Assembly (NCBI GenBank): GCA_963971575.1
Contig: OZ020611.1
Coordinates: 19,132,092 to 19,196,091 of the forward strand
DNA length: 64,000 bases
Direction of reading: 5' to 3'
From: Liopterus haemorrhoidalis
Lineage: Eukaryota; Arthropoda; Insecta; Coleoptera; Dytiscidae
Shown: in pieces, positions 32,043 through 42,519 of the stretch
Layout of the letters: each line of letters opens with the position of its first letter
How positions within the stretch are numbered: position 1 is the stretch's first letter
Translations under genes and position numbers: made by a program
Notes under the pieces: generated by a model
The model's input: the letters and a program-made list of their open reading frames with translations, nothing else
Told to the model about the DNA's origin: nothing
Databases searched by the model: none

Positions 32043-32272
32043 GTAATACTATTAATTATTTTATTTTTCACTTCGCTATTATTTGGACATAATGCGAAGG
32101 ACAGTGCCGTAACTAGGCAGGGCGAACAGGGGCACATACACAGGGCCCAGATCGAAGGAGGGCCACAGAAAAGTTTGTCCAATATTGTCATAGTATCACT
32201 TGTATTTGAGTAAGGACCTCTTTTTTTAGGGTTTTGTAGGTATGACCAAAAAACCCTTATACCGTCATTTTG

Positions 32273-32274
32273 TC

Positions 32275-32310
<36 letters not shown>

Positions 32311-32311
32311 T

Positions 32312-32342
<31 letters not shown>

Positions 32343-32343
32343 T

Positions 32344-32386
<43 letters not shown>

Positions 32387-32402
32387 TTCTGTCTGTCTGT
32401 TC
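32273..32402. repeat. (CTGT)n microsatellite
   Basis: About thirty CTGT units interrupted by CTATCTTT three times at regular spacing of roughly 50-60 bases, inside family A. Confidence 0.95.
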
Positions 32403-32845
32403 GGTAAAAATTGTAGCCAAACGGCTAAACCTAGAGAGTTGAAATTTGGCATGGTTACACAACTCTTTGACCCGCACATAGGAAAAATACTAAAACATTT
32501 AAAAAATATATCCTCCTAAAAATATAAACAAATATGTGCTCATCGAAAAAAATATATATTTTTTTATAATTCTGAGTAGGGTATCAAATGAAAGCAAAAT
32601 AAATTATTTTGAAGGGATTTTTGCCAAAATATTGCAAAAATTTTTTTGTCCCACACCCTGTAGCCCAGATGGTTTAAACTAAAAATCTGTAAAATTCTAA
32701 GTAATGTACATTGGTGTGAACCGGAATAGTACAACAGTTATTTTTGATCAGATTATGTTTTTGGAAAAAAACGCATTTTTTTTGTTTTTTGGCTAATAAT
32801 GTACACAAGTTATAGCTTTGTAACGCGCTACACTGAAAGGTGTAT

Positions 32846-32915
32846 ACTGGTGTAGTGATTATGACGCAACTTCTCACCCAACTAACTCGATCGAAAGGGA
32901 TCGAACCCTGCGAGA
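32846..32915 (+). tRNA. tRNA-like box inside family A element (not a gene)
   Basis: ACTGGTGTAGTGATTATGAC resembles box A, and GGGATCGAACCC resembles box B, about 45 bases apart. The same segment, with variations, is present in the copies at 41546-41632 (minus), 56072-56135 and 63712-63776. No cloverleaf with a sound acceptor stem could be drawn, so it is a tRNA-derived module of the repeat. Confidence 0.5.
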
Positions 32916-33537
32916 AGAGATTATATTTTTGTTTTTTTTTTTTTTTAATTTTTATATTGTTTAAATTATTTTTTCAAAATTCTAGTAAATGTTTAAAAGT
33001 GTAAATTTAATAACCAGTGGAAATTGTTTAAATTATAATTTAATACTGTTTCAATGTATTAAAAAAATATTGCTATATAAAAAAAAAAATACTGCACATA
33101 TTTAGAAACCTAAATAATGGTATTAGGCGTTCGAATTAAAATTAACAAAAAAAAACATTTTAATATAAAATTTGTTTTGGCATCCTAAATAATCATCATT
33201 CACTTACTAAATACCTGCAAAACCCTGTAATGTGTGAAAATTCACATTTCACATCAATTTTTTAGCTCATTACTTGTATTTTAGAAGTGAGGACTTTTTA
33301 GCTCATTACTTTTATTTTAGAAGTGAGGACCTATTTTTTTAGGTCATCACTGGTATTTTAGACTTTAGAAGTGAGGATCTTGTTTTTAGGACATCACTTG
33401 TATTAGTGTTTTGGGGGGCCTATTATAAAATCTTGCCCAGGGCCCGAAAAAAGCTAGTTACAGTCCTGGCCAATGATACAAGCTATTTAAACATATGCAT
33501 AACAACCAGAGCATTATGAATCCATAAAGCCCTCTCA

Positions 33538-33700
33538 TTACGACCTCAACAAATATTTAGTCTCATTTACGGCCGGTACCTTATTTTTTGATTGCCATAG
33601 TCTAAAGGTATCGAATTCTTTTTCATATTTATGTTTAGATTTAAGTGGTAACAAACCTTTTGTTGCTTTTTGTACATTTTTTTCGATATATTCGGATAAT
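33538..33700 (-). pseudogene. Tyrosine-recombinase N-terminal fragment, tentative
   Basis: The minus frame reads ELSEYIEKNVQKATKGLLPL, then KSKHKYEKEFDTFRLWQ and VPAVNETKYLL. Insect Crypton-like and related recombinases begin with a similar LLPxKSxxxYxxxYxxFxxWxxxxxVxxxSExxLLAYF helical domain. The catalytic R...HxxR...Y domain is not present, and a stop follows at 33538. An alternative is an unrelated helical protein fragment. Confidence 0.4.
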
Positions 33701-34076
33701 TCTTGTATATGCTTTGTGATTTTAAAATTAATTCTGACAATTAAATATTTAAACAAAATCATTTGTTTTTTGTCTATAAACTGTTTATTGTCATATTCTA
33801 CCAGATAGGTATAAAAATCTGCTAATTTTTAACATTTTATTTTATGTGAAGTGATAAATAAAATCTTGTATGCACCATTGGCGTTACTGGATGATTATCA
33901 AGCGACATCCATCCCTCGGCTGTATTATGTCGCTTTCCATATCTATAATACAGCGATTATTTTGATAGACAAAAACGTTGTTCTTAATTTTACATATTAT
34001 TTAGGAAAATAAAATTGGACTTTTTTATACGGTTGAATAGCAAAAAAAAAGCTCAAAATTATCATAACCTACTATA
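33687..34076. repeat. Direct duplication, copy 1 (about 390 bp)
   Basis: Colinear with 34891-35281 over its whole length with few differences; blocks include AATATTTAAACAAAATCATT, GCACCATTGGCGTTACTGGA and AATACAGCGATTATTTTGAT. The two copies are offset by about 1204 bases in the same orientation. Confidence 0.95.
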
Positions 34077-34890
34077 GGGGAAAAATTTTAAGATCGTAGC
34101 GCCACGCGGATTATTTTTGAAACCATTCTAAATCAGATACCACTTGACATTTACTAGTAAATAATAGCGAAAAGTGTATCAAAAAACGACAAAAAATAAA
34201 TAATTGTTTGGGATTTGCTGATTTTGTGAAGTGACATTACTTGTAAACATCTAAAATACTACATTTTGTGATCTGGTTTTAAGTTATGGCGGTTTTCCAT
34301 TGTCGATTATTTTAACTATATTGGGGGAAATAATAATTTCCGTGTTGTTTACCAAGGGGTAGAAATCTACAATGCTGGGCATATAATATTGTGTGTAGTC
34401 ACTGAAAAAAACAGAGAGTTCATAAAGATTTATGCATTATGCCTACAAACTTGTGCATTACAAACACACACACAACAACAGGTATTTTCAAGATATGCGA
34501 TAATAAATACAAAATTGAAAATATTTTTTGTAGTCACTATCATTAAAATGTAATGAGCAAACTTTGATATAAGGGCTCACTTTTTTTCCAATTTTTAAAT
34601 TGTTTATCTAAACATCGCGTCGATTCCTAACCTCTTGCTTTCCCAATTTTGTTTCGAACCGAACGGTGTCTGATATTAGTGAAAACAAATGAAACGATAT
34701 TTCCGGGTTTCTTCTTTTCAATGAATTGCACATAGGCACACAACAATATGTATTATACATTTTTCAATGATTATAATAAAACTTTAAAAACAAACTTCAT
34801 ACAAAACCAATACACAAAACGAAATGTTATCTGATGTACATAAGTTCATGAAACGCTCACCAGATGGTAGGGTGCTTAGCTGCAAATCCC
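34077..34890. other. Sequence between the two direct copies
   Basis: Opens with GGGGAAAAATTTTAAGATCG, related to the block at 28640. Contains no recognisable gene. The 34800-34890 part, in frame on the minus strand with the duplicated piece, shows no known motif. Confidence 0.4.
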
Positions 34891-35281
34891 TATATTCGGA
34901 TAATTCTTGTATATGCTTTGTGATTTTAAAATTAATTCTGACAATTAAATATTTAAACAAAATCATTTGTTTTTTGTCTATAAACTGTTTATTGTCATAT
35001 TCTACCAGATAGGTATAAAAATCTGCTTTTTTTTAACATTTTATTTTATGTGAAGTGATAAATAAAATCTTGTATGCACCATTGGCGTTACTGGATGATT
35101 ATCAAGCGATATCCATCCCTTGGGCTGTATTACGTCGTTCTCCATATCTATAATACAGCGATTATTTTGATAGACAAAAAACGCTTTTCTTAATTTTTCA
35201 TATTATTCACGAAAATAAAATTGGACTTTTTTATATGGTTGAATAGCAAAAAAAAGCTCAAACTTATCATAACCTACTATA
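34891..35281. repeat. Direct duplication, copy 2
   Basis: See copy 1. On the minus strand it retains the start of the recombinase-like frame (ELSEY) and then diverges abruptly. Confidence 0.95.
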
Positions 35282-35685
35282 AGCTTCATTTGAAAAATTA
35301 ATATTGATCCCGATAACTTAAAAACGGTACGCGATAAACAAAAAAATGAGATCCTTTGTAAATTCACTATGAAAAAGTGCCTCAGAAAGTGCACCAGAAA
35401 GTGCACACCAAAATCACTTTATATTTCAATGTTGGAAGTTATGAGGAAAAATTAAAAACCGGAAAATTTACATTTTCGTTCATATCTAGTAACTTATGTA
35501 TTTTTTTAGGAGAACAAAGACATCGTTAAAATGGTCCCTTAATGCGGCAACTTTGGTCTAATTTAACCTACCTAACCGTTCTCGAGATCCCCATGTTTAA
35601 CAAGTTATTTGGGACACCTGTATGATATAAGATTTTTCATTATATTCTATGTACTCAAAAATTTGAAATAATTAACTCAATTTCG
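35282..35685. other. Intron 7 stretch, nothing recognised
   Basis: No gene or named repeat. A short doublet CAGAAAGTGCACCAGAAAGTGCAC occurs at about 35390. Confidence 0.4.
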
Positions 35686-35687
35686 GG

Positions 35688-36660
35688 TGTATTATGAATC
35701 TTCAAAAGTTAAAATTTAACCTCAAGGTCGGATTTAAAAAATTTTAACCAAATTTTAACTCTATGGCGTTCAAATTTTAACCTAGATGTGGTTAATTCAG
35801 TAGGTTATATTTGGAATTTTAACTCCAGCCAAATACATGGTGTTAACTTTTAACCAGCTGTAATTCTAACCTTTAAACGTCAAATAGCCAGAAAAACTCC
35901 ATTTTTAGAATTAGTCATGGCAAATCTGTTTATTTTAAACCAATTATTACTAAAACAAATTGAACAAAAAGAGGTTAGAAAGTGAAAAATTAATATAGGT
36001 GAATAAAAAATGTATACAAATGCTTTTTAGGAGATCAGTTCGAATTGAACAAAGGCAACTGCATTGATATGAGCCTTTTAATTTACCTGAAGAAACATTT
36101 TAAAATATTTTTATTTTTCTAAAACTTCTTAAATCCGAAAAGAATCAAAAGATTTCCCGTTTCCCGTTATATTGTAAGTAAGTATTTAAAACTTTAAAAC
36201 AGTGATACATTTATAAATTTTAATTTCTTTGCTTGTTTAAAAATAAAAATAAGGTAAATATAACCTGAAAATAAAAGTATCTTAATATAGAAGAAAGAAA
36301 GAAAATATTGTTACATTTTCATATTATGCTAATATTATATTATTTACTTTCTGCATCCATAGTTATTTATATATAAATATTGTACATTTCCGCAATATAA
36401 ATTTATTATATTTGAACGTTGTTCATCACGATTCAACCATAATATTTGTTTACATTAAATTCACACTCACACAAGAAAAATATGTCCCCTTGTAGATAAT
36501 TTCACAACATACTTTTAACCATAAGGTTAAAAAGTTAGAACTTAACGCTTGGGTTATAACCTAAGATACAGAATAAGAAACAAGGTTAAAATTTTAACCC
36601 CTAGTCAAAATGTTACTTTTTAACCATCATTTTTAACCACAAAAGATACAGAATAGACCT
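35688..36660. mobile_element. MITE with GGTTAAAA subterminal repeats, about 970 bp
   Basis: GGTGTATTATGAATCTT on the left is mirrored by AAGATACAGAATAGACC on the right. Near both ends the motif GTTAAAA or TTTTAACC is repeated 10 or more times in either orientation. No coding region. Confidence 0.6.
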
Positions 36661-37015
36661 GTTTATGATAAAATTTATAGCAACTCACTGTAAAAACCTT
36701 GGAGTACTCGCCTGCTTGCTATAATATAATGCGAATGAGTGAAAATTATTTTATGAAAATGTTTTAAAATAACTAAGCTGAATGGTCCTTAATTAGGAAC
36801 GTCACAGCTAACAAGGGTTGGAGAAAGTAATACCCTACTTGATATATTGCTTTGAAAAAGTTTGGTAAATAGTTTTTGCTTTGAATGTTCTGCACAGCAG
36901 GTTAATACAGACGCCTTGGGTTAGACTACACTTTAAACAGATCTGTAATGTGTGTTGCGGAACATTAGATTTGCCTTTTGAACTTTAGAGAAGTACTGGA
37001 CTTGTGTACAAATGT
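36661..37015. other. Intron 7 stretch, nothing recognised
   Basis: No repeat or gene noted. Confidence 0.35.
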
Positions 37016-37024
37016 TATCTAGAA

Positions 37025-37372
37025 AGGTGTTTCTCAACTGAAAACATATCGCGGACCAGTAAAATATTAAATTTTCTACCGTGGACCAGTAAAATAGTTA
37101 ATTTTCTACCGCGAACCAGTAAAATATTTAATTTTCTACTGCGGACCCCTAATAATAAATGTACTAATAAAAAAACTGTACATGTAAACTCTACATATAT
37201 CTTAGTAATAAAAAATCACTGAAAAATGAACAAAATACACAGAAAATGAACAAAAAATCATAAAAAAATTAGCAAAAAATATCAAAAATAATAATTTATA
37301 ATCCTTTCGCGGACCACTAAAATTTTGCTAAGGACCACCAGTGGTCCGCGGACCACCTGTTGAGTAACACTG
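37025..37372. mobile_element. hAT MITE, GTGTTTCTCAAC type, with 8-bp target duplication
   Basis: The ends AGGTGTTTCTCAAC and (inverse) CAGTGTTACTCAAC belong to the widespread hAT end CAGTGTTTCTCAACC. Flanks ATCTAGAA (37017-37024) and TTCTAGAA (37373-37380) match at 7 of 8. Inside the left end the unit CGGACCAGTAAAATATT-AATTTTCTACCG is repeated about 3.5 times with a period near 30 bp. GTGGTCCGCGGACCAC at 37341-37356 is a perfect palindrome. Confidence 0.85.
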
Positions 37373-37539
37373 TTCTAGAACATCAGCCTCTTACTTTGTT
37401 TTTAATAATAATATATTTTAACAAGTACAACATAGGCGCCTACCAGTAAACTAAAACATAAAACAATTGAAAAAATACATATAATAAAATCATTTTACGG
37501 GCCCCTGAAGTATATGTGTCCTAAGCAGTTGCCAGTCCA

Positions 37540-37556
37540 CCCCTGGGTGTATCAAA
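37540..37556 (-). repeat. hAT-like terminus, CAGGGGTGGACTGGC
   Basis: The inverse complement of GCCAGTCCACCCCTG (at about 37529-37543) is a common hAT end. The partner end was not located. Confidence 0.35.
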
Positions 37557-37689
37557 ATAGAAGGAACACGATTTTTATCGAAAAGGGTTCGTGTAAGCAA
37601 GTTGGGAAAAAAATGATGACCAAAGTTTAGTCAAGGAATCGAATGGTAGTATAAAAATTTTCCGGAAAAAACCGGAAGTGTAAGATTAA

Positions 37690-37735
37690 TTTTTTAAATT
37701 AAATAAATTAAATTAAATTAAATTAAATTAAAACA
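37690..37735. repeat. AAATT-type microsatellite
   Basis: Run of (AAATTAAATT) units ending near 37735. Confidence 0.8.
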
Positions 37736-37796
37736 TTTGAAAATTTAAAAAATGTGTAAATAAAAGTTGTGTCTTATCGAAAGCTCTAGCCACCAG

Positions 37797-38499
37797 GGCT
37801 TCTAACCGTTATTTTTTTCGTTTCGGTTTTCGTTCCGGTTCAATTAAAAAAATAGCAGTTCGTTTCCGGTTTTTGTTCCGGCAAAAATAACGTTTTTTTT
37901 CGATTTTCGGTTCAGTTCCGAGTGATACATTTTTAAATGCTTTTATTTGTATTAAAAATTTATTTTCTACTGTAATTTAGACATTTATTCCTTATTTTGT
38001 AATAATCATACCAAGGCCACTGCCAGGGGGGGGGGTCTTGGCGTCCAACCTCCCCCTCGAAATAATAGAAAGGAATTTTTTTCTGCTCATCAGTTTAAAA
38101 AATAATCTTAAATAAAATGTATTTTATATAAGCTGTTCACTTTTGTAAGAACACACTAGATCTGGTTATTTTGGTTACTTTTATGGTGTGTTACTGACTT
38201 TAAATGTCAATTATAAATATTCCTTACGCTGTAAAACCGACTTTAGGTTGATAAGGTTATGATCACTATACTTAAGATATCATTTTTCATTATGACATAT
38301 GTCAAATGGATCGACATTTTAAAAAAGTGACATTTTTTAATACCAACATGACTACAGCTTCAAAGGTGCAAAATATTGAAAACAAAATTCCCTCTTAGTT
38401 TGTTCTTACAAAAGTGAACTGCTTATATTCACTCCCATAAACATTATCAGAACCAAAATAAACCGATATTTTTAACCGAAATAAAAAAATTATCTCTGT
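37797..38499. mobile_element. hAT-like MITE with TTTCGGTT subterminal repeats, nested
   Basis: Begins CAGGGCTTCTAACCG and contains repeated CGTTTCGGTT and TTCCGGTT motifs near the left end. ACCGAAATAAAAAAATTAT near 38480 is the inverse. The MITE at 38128-38427 is inserted inside. Confidence 0.55.
38128..38427. mobile_element. MITE, 300 bp, TIR of about 25 bp
   Basis: TAAGCTGTTCACTTTTGTAA is mirrored by TTACAAAAGTGAACTGCTTA at 38406-38425, extending by AGAACA. TA lies on both sides. Sits inside the hAT-like MITE 37797-38499. Confidence 0.85.
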
Positions 38500-39070
38500 T
38501 GGCCGCCTTTACTTAAAAGTACGAAATCCTGAAATGTGGGAAAATTCTCTCTTCACATCAATTATTTATTGACTTTTCCTTGTTTAATTTCTTTGGCTTA
38601 AAAATTCATGGGTTTTTTCATTTTAAAATGTATGTAGGATCGATTTTGTTTCCATTTGTCAAATTTCCATGAACACGTTCGATAAATATTTCATAAAGTC
38701 TGGATTTTAAAAGTGTCAGAATCAGGGAATTGAAGCGCCATGGGGATTTTAAAAGTTACATTACTTCCTGCAACATCCATAAACTACATAAACTCGTATT
38801 TTCTCTGAGAAACTACTATATAACTATTTCTGTCTTTTAGAGATAACACTTGTAGAAGTATTCGTCTAAATTTATTGTTTAGTCACAAATCGTGGTATCA
38901 AATAACAATAAACTGCTGAATGACTTGACAGTTAACAGAGCAAGATTAAGGATTTATGTGGAAGTCAACTTGACTGACGGAGACAGAATTTCAAAGTTCG
39001 TGATGATCGTGAAAAAATTTGAATAAAACAAAATGTGATTTTAGATTTTAGATAAAATGCAAGAATTCAA
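38500..39070. other. Intron 7 stretch, one diverged family A hairpin
   Basis: CCTGAAATGTGGGAAAATTC at 38528 is a diverged family A terminus. Nothing else was recognised. Confidence 0.4.
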
Positions 39071-39076
39071 TACACA

Positions 39077-39390
39077 AAAATTATACAAATGAAAGACCGA
39101 AAATCCCTTCGAAATATTTATTATTGTTTTCCTAATTCTGCTGTCCTAGATTTTTATTAACTAAACCTAACCTAATTACCTAAATTGATCGTTTTTACTA
39201 GAGTATATTACACTATTTTTAATGGGCTAATGTTTGGGGGAAAACAAAGTACAGTATACCTAAAAATTAGGTAATTAGGTTAGGTTTAGGTAGTAAAAAT
39301 CTAGGTCAGCAGAATTAGTAAAATTAGGAAAACGATTAATAGATAATAAACATTTTACAAAGGGATTTCCCATCTTTCACTTGCATAACT
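39077..39390. repeat. Fold-back repeat, arms of about 110-125 bp
   Basis: GAAAGACCGAAAATCCCTTC and CTAAACCTAACCTAATTACC on the left are mirrored by 39266-39390 (GGTAATTAGGTTAGGTTTAG with small differences; GGGATTTCCCATCTTTC). A related piece (CTTAACCTAATTACCTAAAT) occurs at 43743. Confidence 0.8.
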
Positions 39391-39769
39391 CTTATGTATA
39401 TGAAATCTTGCACATAAAATTACTCAAGTATTACATAATTTATAGTTGTTGAGCATTGAGGCTGAAATTGCTCAAGAAATTGGCATTCAAGACTTAATTA
39501 GAGATTTTGCTAATTTAAAATCCAGAAAGAAATATTTAACATTTTAAATTGATTTATTTATTTATATCTAGTTTTGGTTTGTTTTGTCTATATTTCATTT
39601 GTTTCATATTATTGTTTTTCTTTTATATTCATAATAAAAAATGTATTATAAAGTAAAATGATTCTTTGTGTAAGAAAAATCCAAGGTTAAATTTCTTCAA
39701 AATTATGGGACGCTAGATACGAAAAGAAAAAAATCACATAAGGTTGGTGGGCCGATCTAATATACGTGC

Positions 39770-39806
39770 GGGGTGGGGGCAAAATTTGTAGTTCCGCCAC
39801 TGCCGA
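39770..39806 (-). repeat. hAT-like terminus, CAGTGGCGGAACTAC
   Basis: The inverse complement of GTAGTTCCGCCACTG is a common hAT end followed by AAATTTTGCCCCCA. The partner end was not found. Confidence 0.45.
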
Positions 39807-39835
39807 TATAAAATAAATAACATTTTTAAAAAAAA

Positions 39836-40080
39836 TCTAAACAAAATCTAAACCTAGTCTAAACCTAATAAAAGTTATTAACAAGTAATTAAACAAGTAT
39901 ACCTATTACAGGTATTATAAATATAATCTCCATGCTTCATATACATCTATTTTACGAAGATTTTTTCCAAATAAAATATGTAGGTGGCTATGAAACATAG
40001 AGATTATACTTGTTTTATTTGTGATATACTTATTTAATCAAGACTTAATAACTTTTTTAATATTGAGTTTAAGCCCATAG
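39836..40080. repeat. Fold-back repeat, diverged arms
   Basis: AAAAGTTATTAACAAGTAAT and TATAATCTCCATGCTTCAT are mirrored at 39990-40070 (CTATGAAACATAGAGATTATA, AATAACTTTTTTAATATTG). A second poorly paired section extends to about 40115. Confidence 0.6.
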
Positions 40081-40629
40081 ACCATAATATTAAAAAAGTT
40101 GTTAAGCTTAATGACTTAGTATTGGAAAACGCACAAGGTCTGCCTTTTTATTAACAAACCTTGTATATTACTTTTCAATAAAATACGGTAAAAGCCATTC
40201 ACGATAACTATGAAACGACGCTATATTGGCGTTTTTAATTGCCAATGTAATATAATTAACATGCAAGAATTACTCAGTCGTTACATTTGGCTCCCAAATA
40301 TTGGGAACAACACGTTTCCTACGTTACAAAATCTTTATAAACAGCATTGTATATTTGATTTTTATTATAACTATATCGTAATTCACATTAACCCCTTTAC
40401 TTGCTAGGAAATATAGTTATCTATATTAAGGTGACCAACTTTTTTATAATGAAAAGGAGGACACAAGGAAATATCGTAAATTTTTTTATTTTTTTCATTT
40501 TATTCTTTGCAACAATAAAACACTATAATATGATAAATGTAAAATAAAAACTTTGTTGAAAAAAACTTATAATGATTAATTATTATTTAAATGAGTACTT
40601 ATCAATTGAATGAATATTTTTTATTAAAG

Positions 40630-41118
40630 TAACATCTTCTAACAATATATTGGTAATATTTGAACAAGAAATATCCTTCATATTGAATTTTATTGGCAAG
40701 TGCTGCAGCTAGAATATCAACATTTAATCTATATTTCTCACTTGTCCAAAAATCATTCGCAATTGAAAAAACTCTTTCAACTGCTGCATTTGTTCCAGGG
40801 CAGCACAAGGTAAATTGAACGCGAATAAATAATTTTTCACATGGAATATGTTCATTTTTAAAATGGCTGAATATTTCTACCCATCTTTTATCAATTTCAA
40901 CGTGTTGATTTTCCCATTGTATTAATTTTTCAGAATTTAAATATACATTATTCTTGTTTGTTTTTATACTTATTTTATCTTGTCTATTTATATATATGTG
41001 TATTCAGTCTTCTAATTTCTTCAAAGAGACAATTGTCGTCTATTTTAATATCTAGCATTTCTTTAGATAAAAACTCAACACAAGATTCAATATCTGTCCA
41101 ATTTACTTGCGATGAAGT
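40630..41118 (-). pseudogene. hAT transposase C-terminal part with dimerisation domain
   Basis: Minus-strand frames give NWTDIESCVEFLSKEM near 41100, RWVEIFSHFKNEHIPCEKLF near 40870, and then CCPGTNAAVERVFSIANDFW and TSEKYRLNVDILAAAL (40808-40700). NAAVERVFSxxNxxWTxEKxRL is the hallmark of the hAT C-terminal dimerisation region. The frame is broken around 40810-40990 by a TATATA insertion and shifts. The catalytic D-D-E part is absent. Confidence 0.8.
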
Positions 41119-41545
41119 AAAAAATTTATGTGAAGTGTGAATTTTCACACATTTCAGGGTTTCGCAGGCATTTAGTAAGTGAATGATGATTATTTTGGAT
41201 GCGAAAACAAATTTTATATTAAAATATTTTGTTTGTTAATTTTAATTCGAACGCCTAGGCCTATTAGGTTTTTAAATATGTGCAGTATTTTTTTTTTTAT
41301 ATAGCTAGGTTCATTAAGAATTTTAAAAATTGCGCCTATGGCTTCCATTGGTTGTTATAAGTTCCGCCCCTCTGATTTCGTGTACATTGAAACAAAATTA
41401 AATTATAATTTAAACAATTTCCACTGGTTATTAAATTTACGATTTTAAAAATTAAATGCAACATTTGCCAAAATATAACTAGAATTTTGAAAAAATAATT
41501 TAAACAATATAAAAATTTTAAAAAATAATAATAATATTGTCCCAT

Positions 41546-41632
41546 TAGCAGGGTTCGATCCCTTTCGGATCGAGTTACTTGGGTGAAAAACCAGCGTCAA
41601 AAACCACTACACCAGCATACAAGTTCCAGTGT
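41546..41632 (-). tRNA. tRNA-like box inside family A element (not a gene)
   Basis: The inverse reads ATGCTGGTGTAGTGGTTTTT with box A-like TGGTGTAGTGG, then CACCCAAGTAACTCGATCCG and GGGATCGAACCCTGC resembling box B. Same module as at 32846. Confidence 0.5.
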
Positions 41633-42100
41633 AGCGTGTTACAAAGCTGTAACTTGTGTACATTATTAGCCAAAAATCACAAAAAATGCGTTTTTTTTCC
41701 AAAAACATAATCTGATCAAAAATTCCTGTTGTACTATTCCGGTTCACACCAATGTACATTACTTACAATTTTTTCAGGTTTTAGTTTAAACCATCTGGGC
41801 TACAGGGTGTGGGACAAAAATTTTTTTGCACAATTTTGGCAAAAATCGCTTCAAAATAATTTATTTTGCAAAAATAAAAATTTGATCGTTAATCCACGTA
41901 CCAAGGGCTTTCATTTGATACCCTACTCAGAATTATAAAAAAATATTTATTTTTTCGATGAGCACATATTTGTTTATATTTTTAGGGGGATATGTTTTTT
42001 AGATGTTTTAGTATTTTTCCTATGTGCGGGTCAAAGAGTTGTATAAGCATGCCAAATTTCAACTCTCTAGGTTTAGCCGTTTGGCTACAATTTTTACCGA

Positions 42101-42174
<74 letters not shown>
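42101..42174. repeat. (ACAG)n microsatellite, about 18 units
   Basis: Uninterrupted ACAG repeat, the inverse of the CTGT run in other family A copies. Confidence 0.95.
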
Positions 42175-42519
42175 GACAAAATGACGGTATAAGGTTTTTT
42201 TGGTCATACCTACAAAACCCTAAAAACACCATTGAAAACAATTATTTACCAAGGTGTTTGTTTCAGACCATTCTTCGATATATTGAAAACAAGTTTGGTA
42301 AAATTTCTTAAAAAAAACTTTGACAAATGTCAAATTTAAATACGTCACATCAGTTGCAACGGATCGGCTCGGTATCGATCGAATACAAAAATTTACGAAA
42401 AAGAGGACAAATATCGAAAAGGATAACATATAGGAGGACACTTTTCAAGGAAGGACAGACCTTACAAAAGGAGGACTGTCCTCCTCAAAGGAGGACGGTT
42501 GGTCACCTTATCTATATAG

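Larger units (their letters stand above)
32228..33263 (+). mobile_element. Helentron-like (HINE-type) family A element, full-length copy
   Basis: The 5' end AGGGTTTTGTAGGTAT is mirrored subterminally by ATACCTGCAAAACCCT (33211-33226). A hairpin TGTGTGAAAATTCACA and TTCACATCAATTTTTT then close the 3' end. It sits between T-runs, contains a CTGT microsatellite, and has no transposase. Subterminal inverted repeats, a 3' hairpin, a CTGT run and insertion into T-tracts are features described for Helentron-associated elements such as DINE-1. Fixed internal blocks include TTGTAGCCAAACGGCTAAAC, TTTGTCCCACACCCTGTAG and TAATGTACATTGGTGTGAAC. Confidence 0.7.
32102..33468. mobile_element. hAT MITE interrupted by a Helentron-like copy
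   Basis: Ends CAGTGCCGTAACTAG and (inverse) CAGGACTGTAACTAGC; flanks GCGAAGGA and GCCAATGA match at 6 of 8. Its interior has repeated GAAGTGAGGAC blocks as in the MITE at 24594-24843. The copy of family A at 32228-33263 is inserted in a T-run within it; removing that copy restores a short MITE of about 330 bp. Confidence 0.7.
33538..34076 (-). mobile_element. Crypton-like tyrosine-recombinase element remnant
   Basis: The minus strand carries an N-terminal recombinase-like frame (33700-33540) and a 5' non-coding part (33700-34076). The non-coding part, from TATATTCGGATAATTCTTGT to ATAACCTACTATA, is repeated at 34891-35281. The match to Crypton-type proteins rests on a short segment and is tentative. 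Confidence 0.4.
41119..42221 (-). mobile_element. Helentron-like family A element, minus copy
   Basis: The inverse of the copy at 32228-33263: 5' AGGGTTTTGTAGGTAT at 42221 and 3' hairpin GTGTGAATTTTCACAC at 41135-41150, ending in an A/T run at 41119-41127. It contains the ACAG run, the tRNA-like box and all family blocks. It is inserted in hAT transposase sequence. Confidence 0.8.
40427..42509. mobile_element. hAT element, degenerate, with perfect 8-bp target duplication
   Basis: The ends TAAGGTGACCAAC and (inverse) AAGGTGACCAACC are inverted repeats. Both flanks read ATCTATAT (40419-40426 and 42510-42517). GGAGGAC repeats lie near both ends. It encodes the C-terminal part of a hAT transposase on the minus strand and is interrupted by the family A copy at 41119-42221. 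Without that insertion it would be about 0.98 kb, so much of the transposase is deleted. Confidence 0.9.

Noticed and set aside
32242..32442. Open frames with Cys-Leu-Ser-Val repeats (also 41982-42241) and Gln-Thr-Asp-Arg repeats
   Set aside because: Produced by the CTGT/ACAG microsatellite, which is open in every frame because its period is 4.
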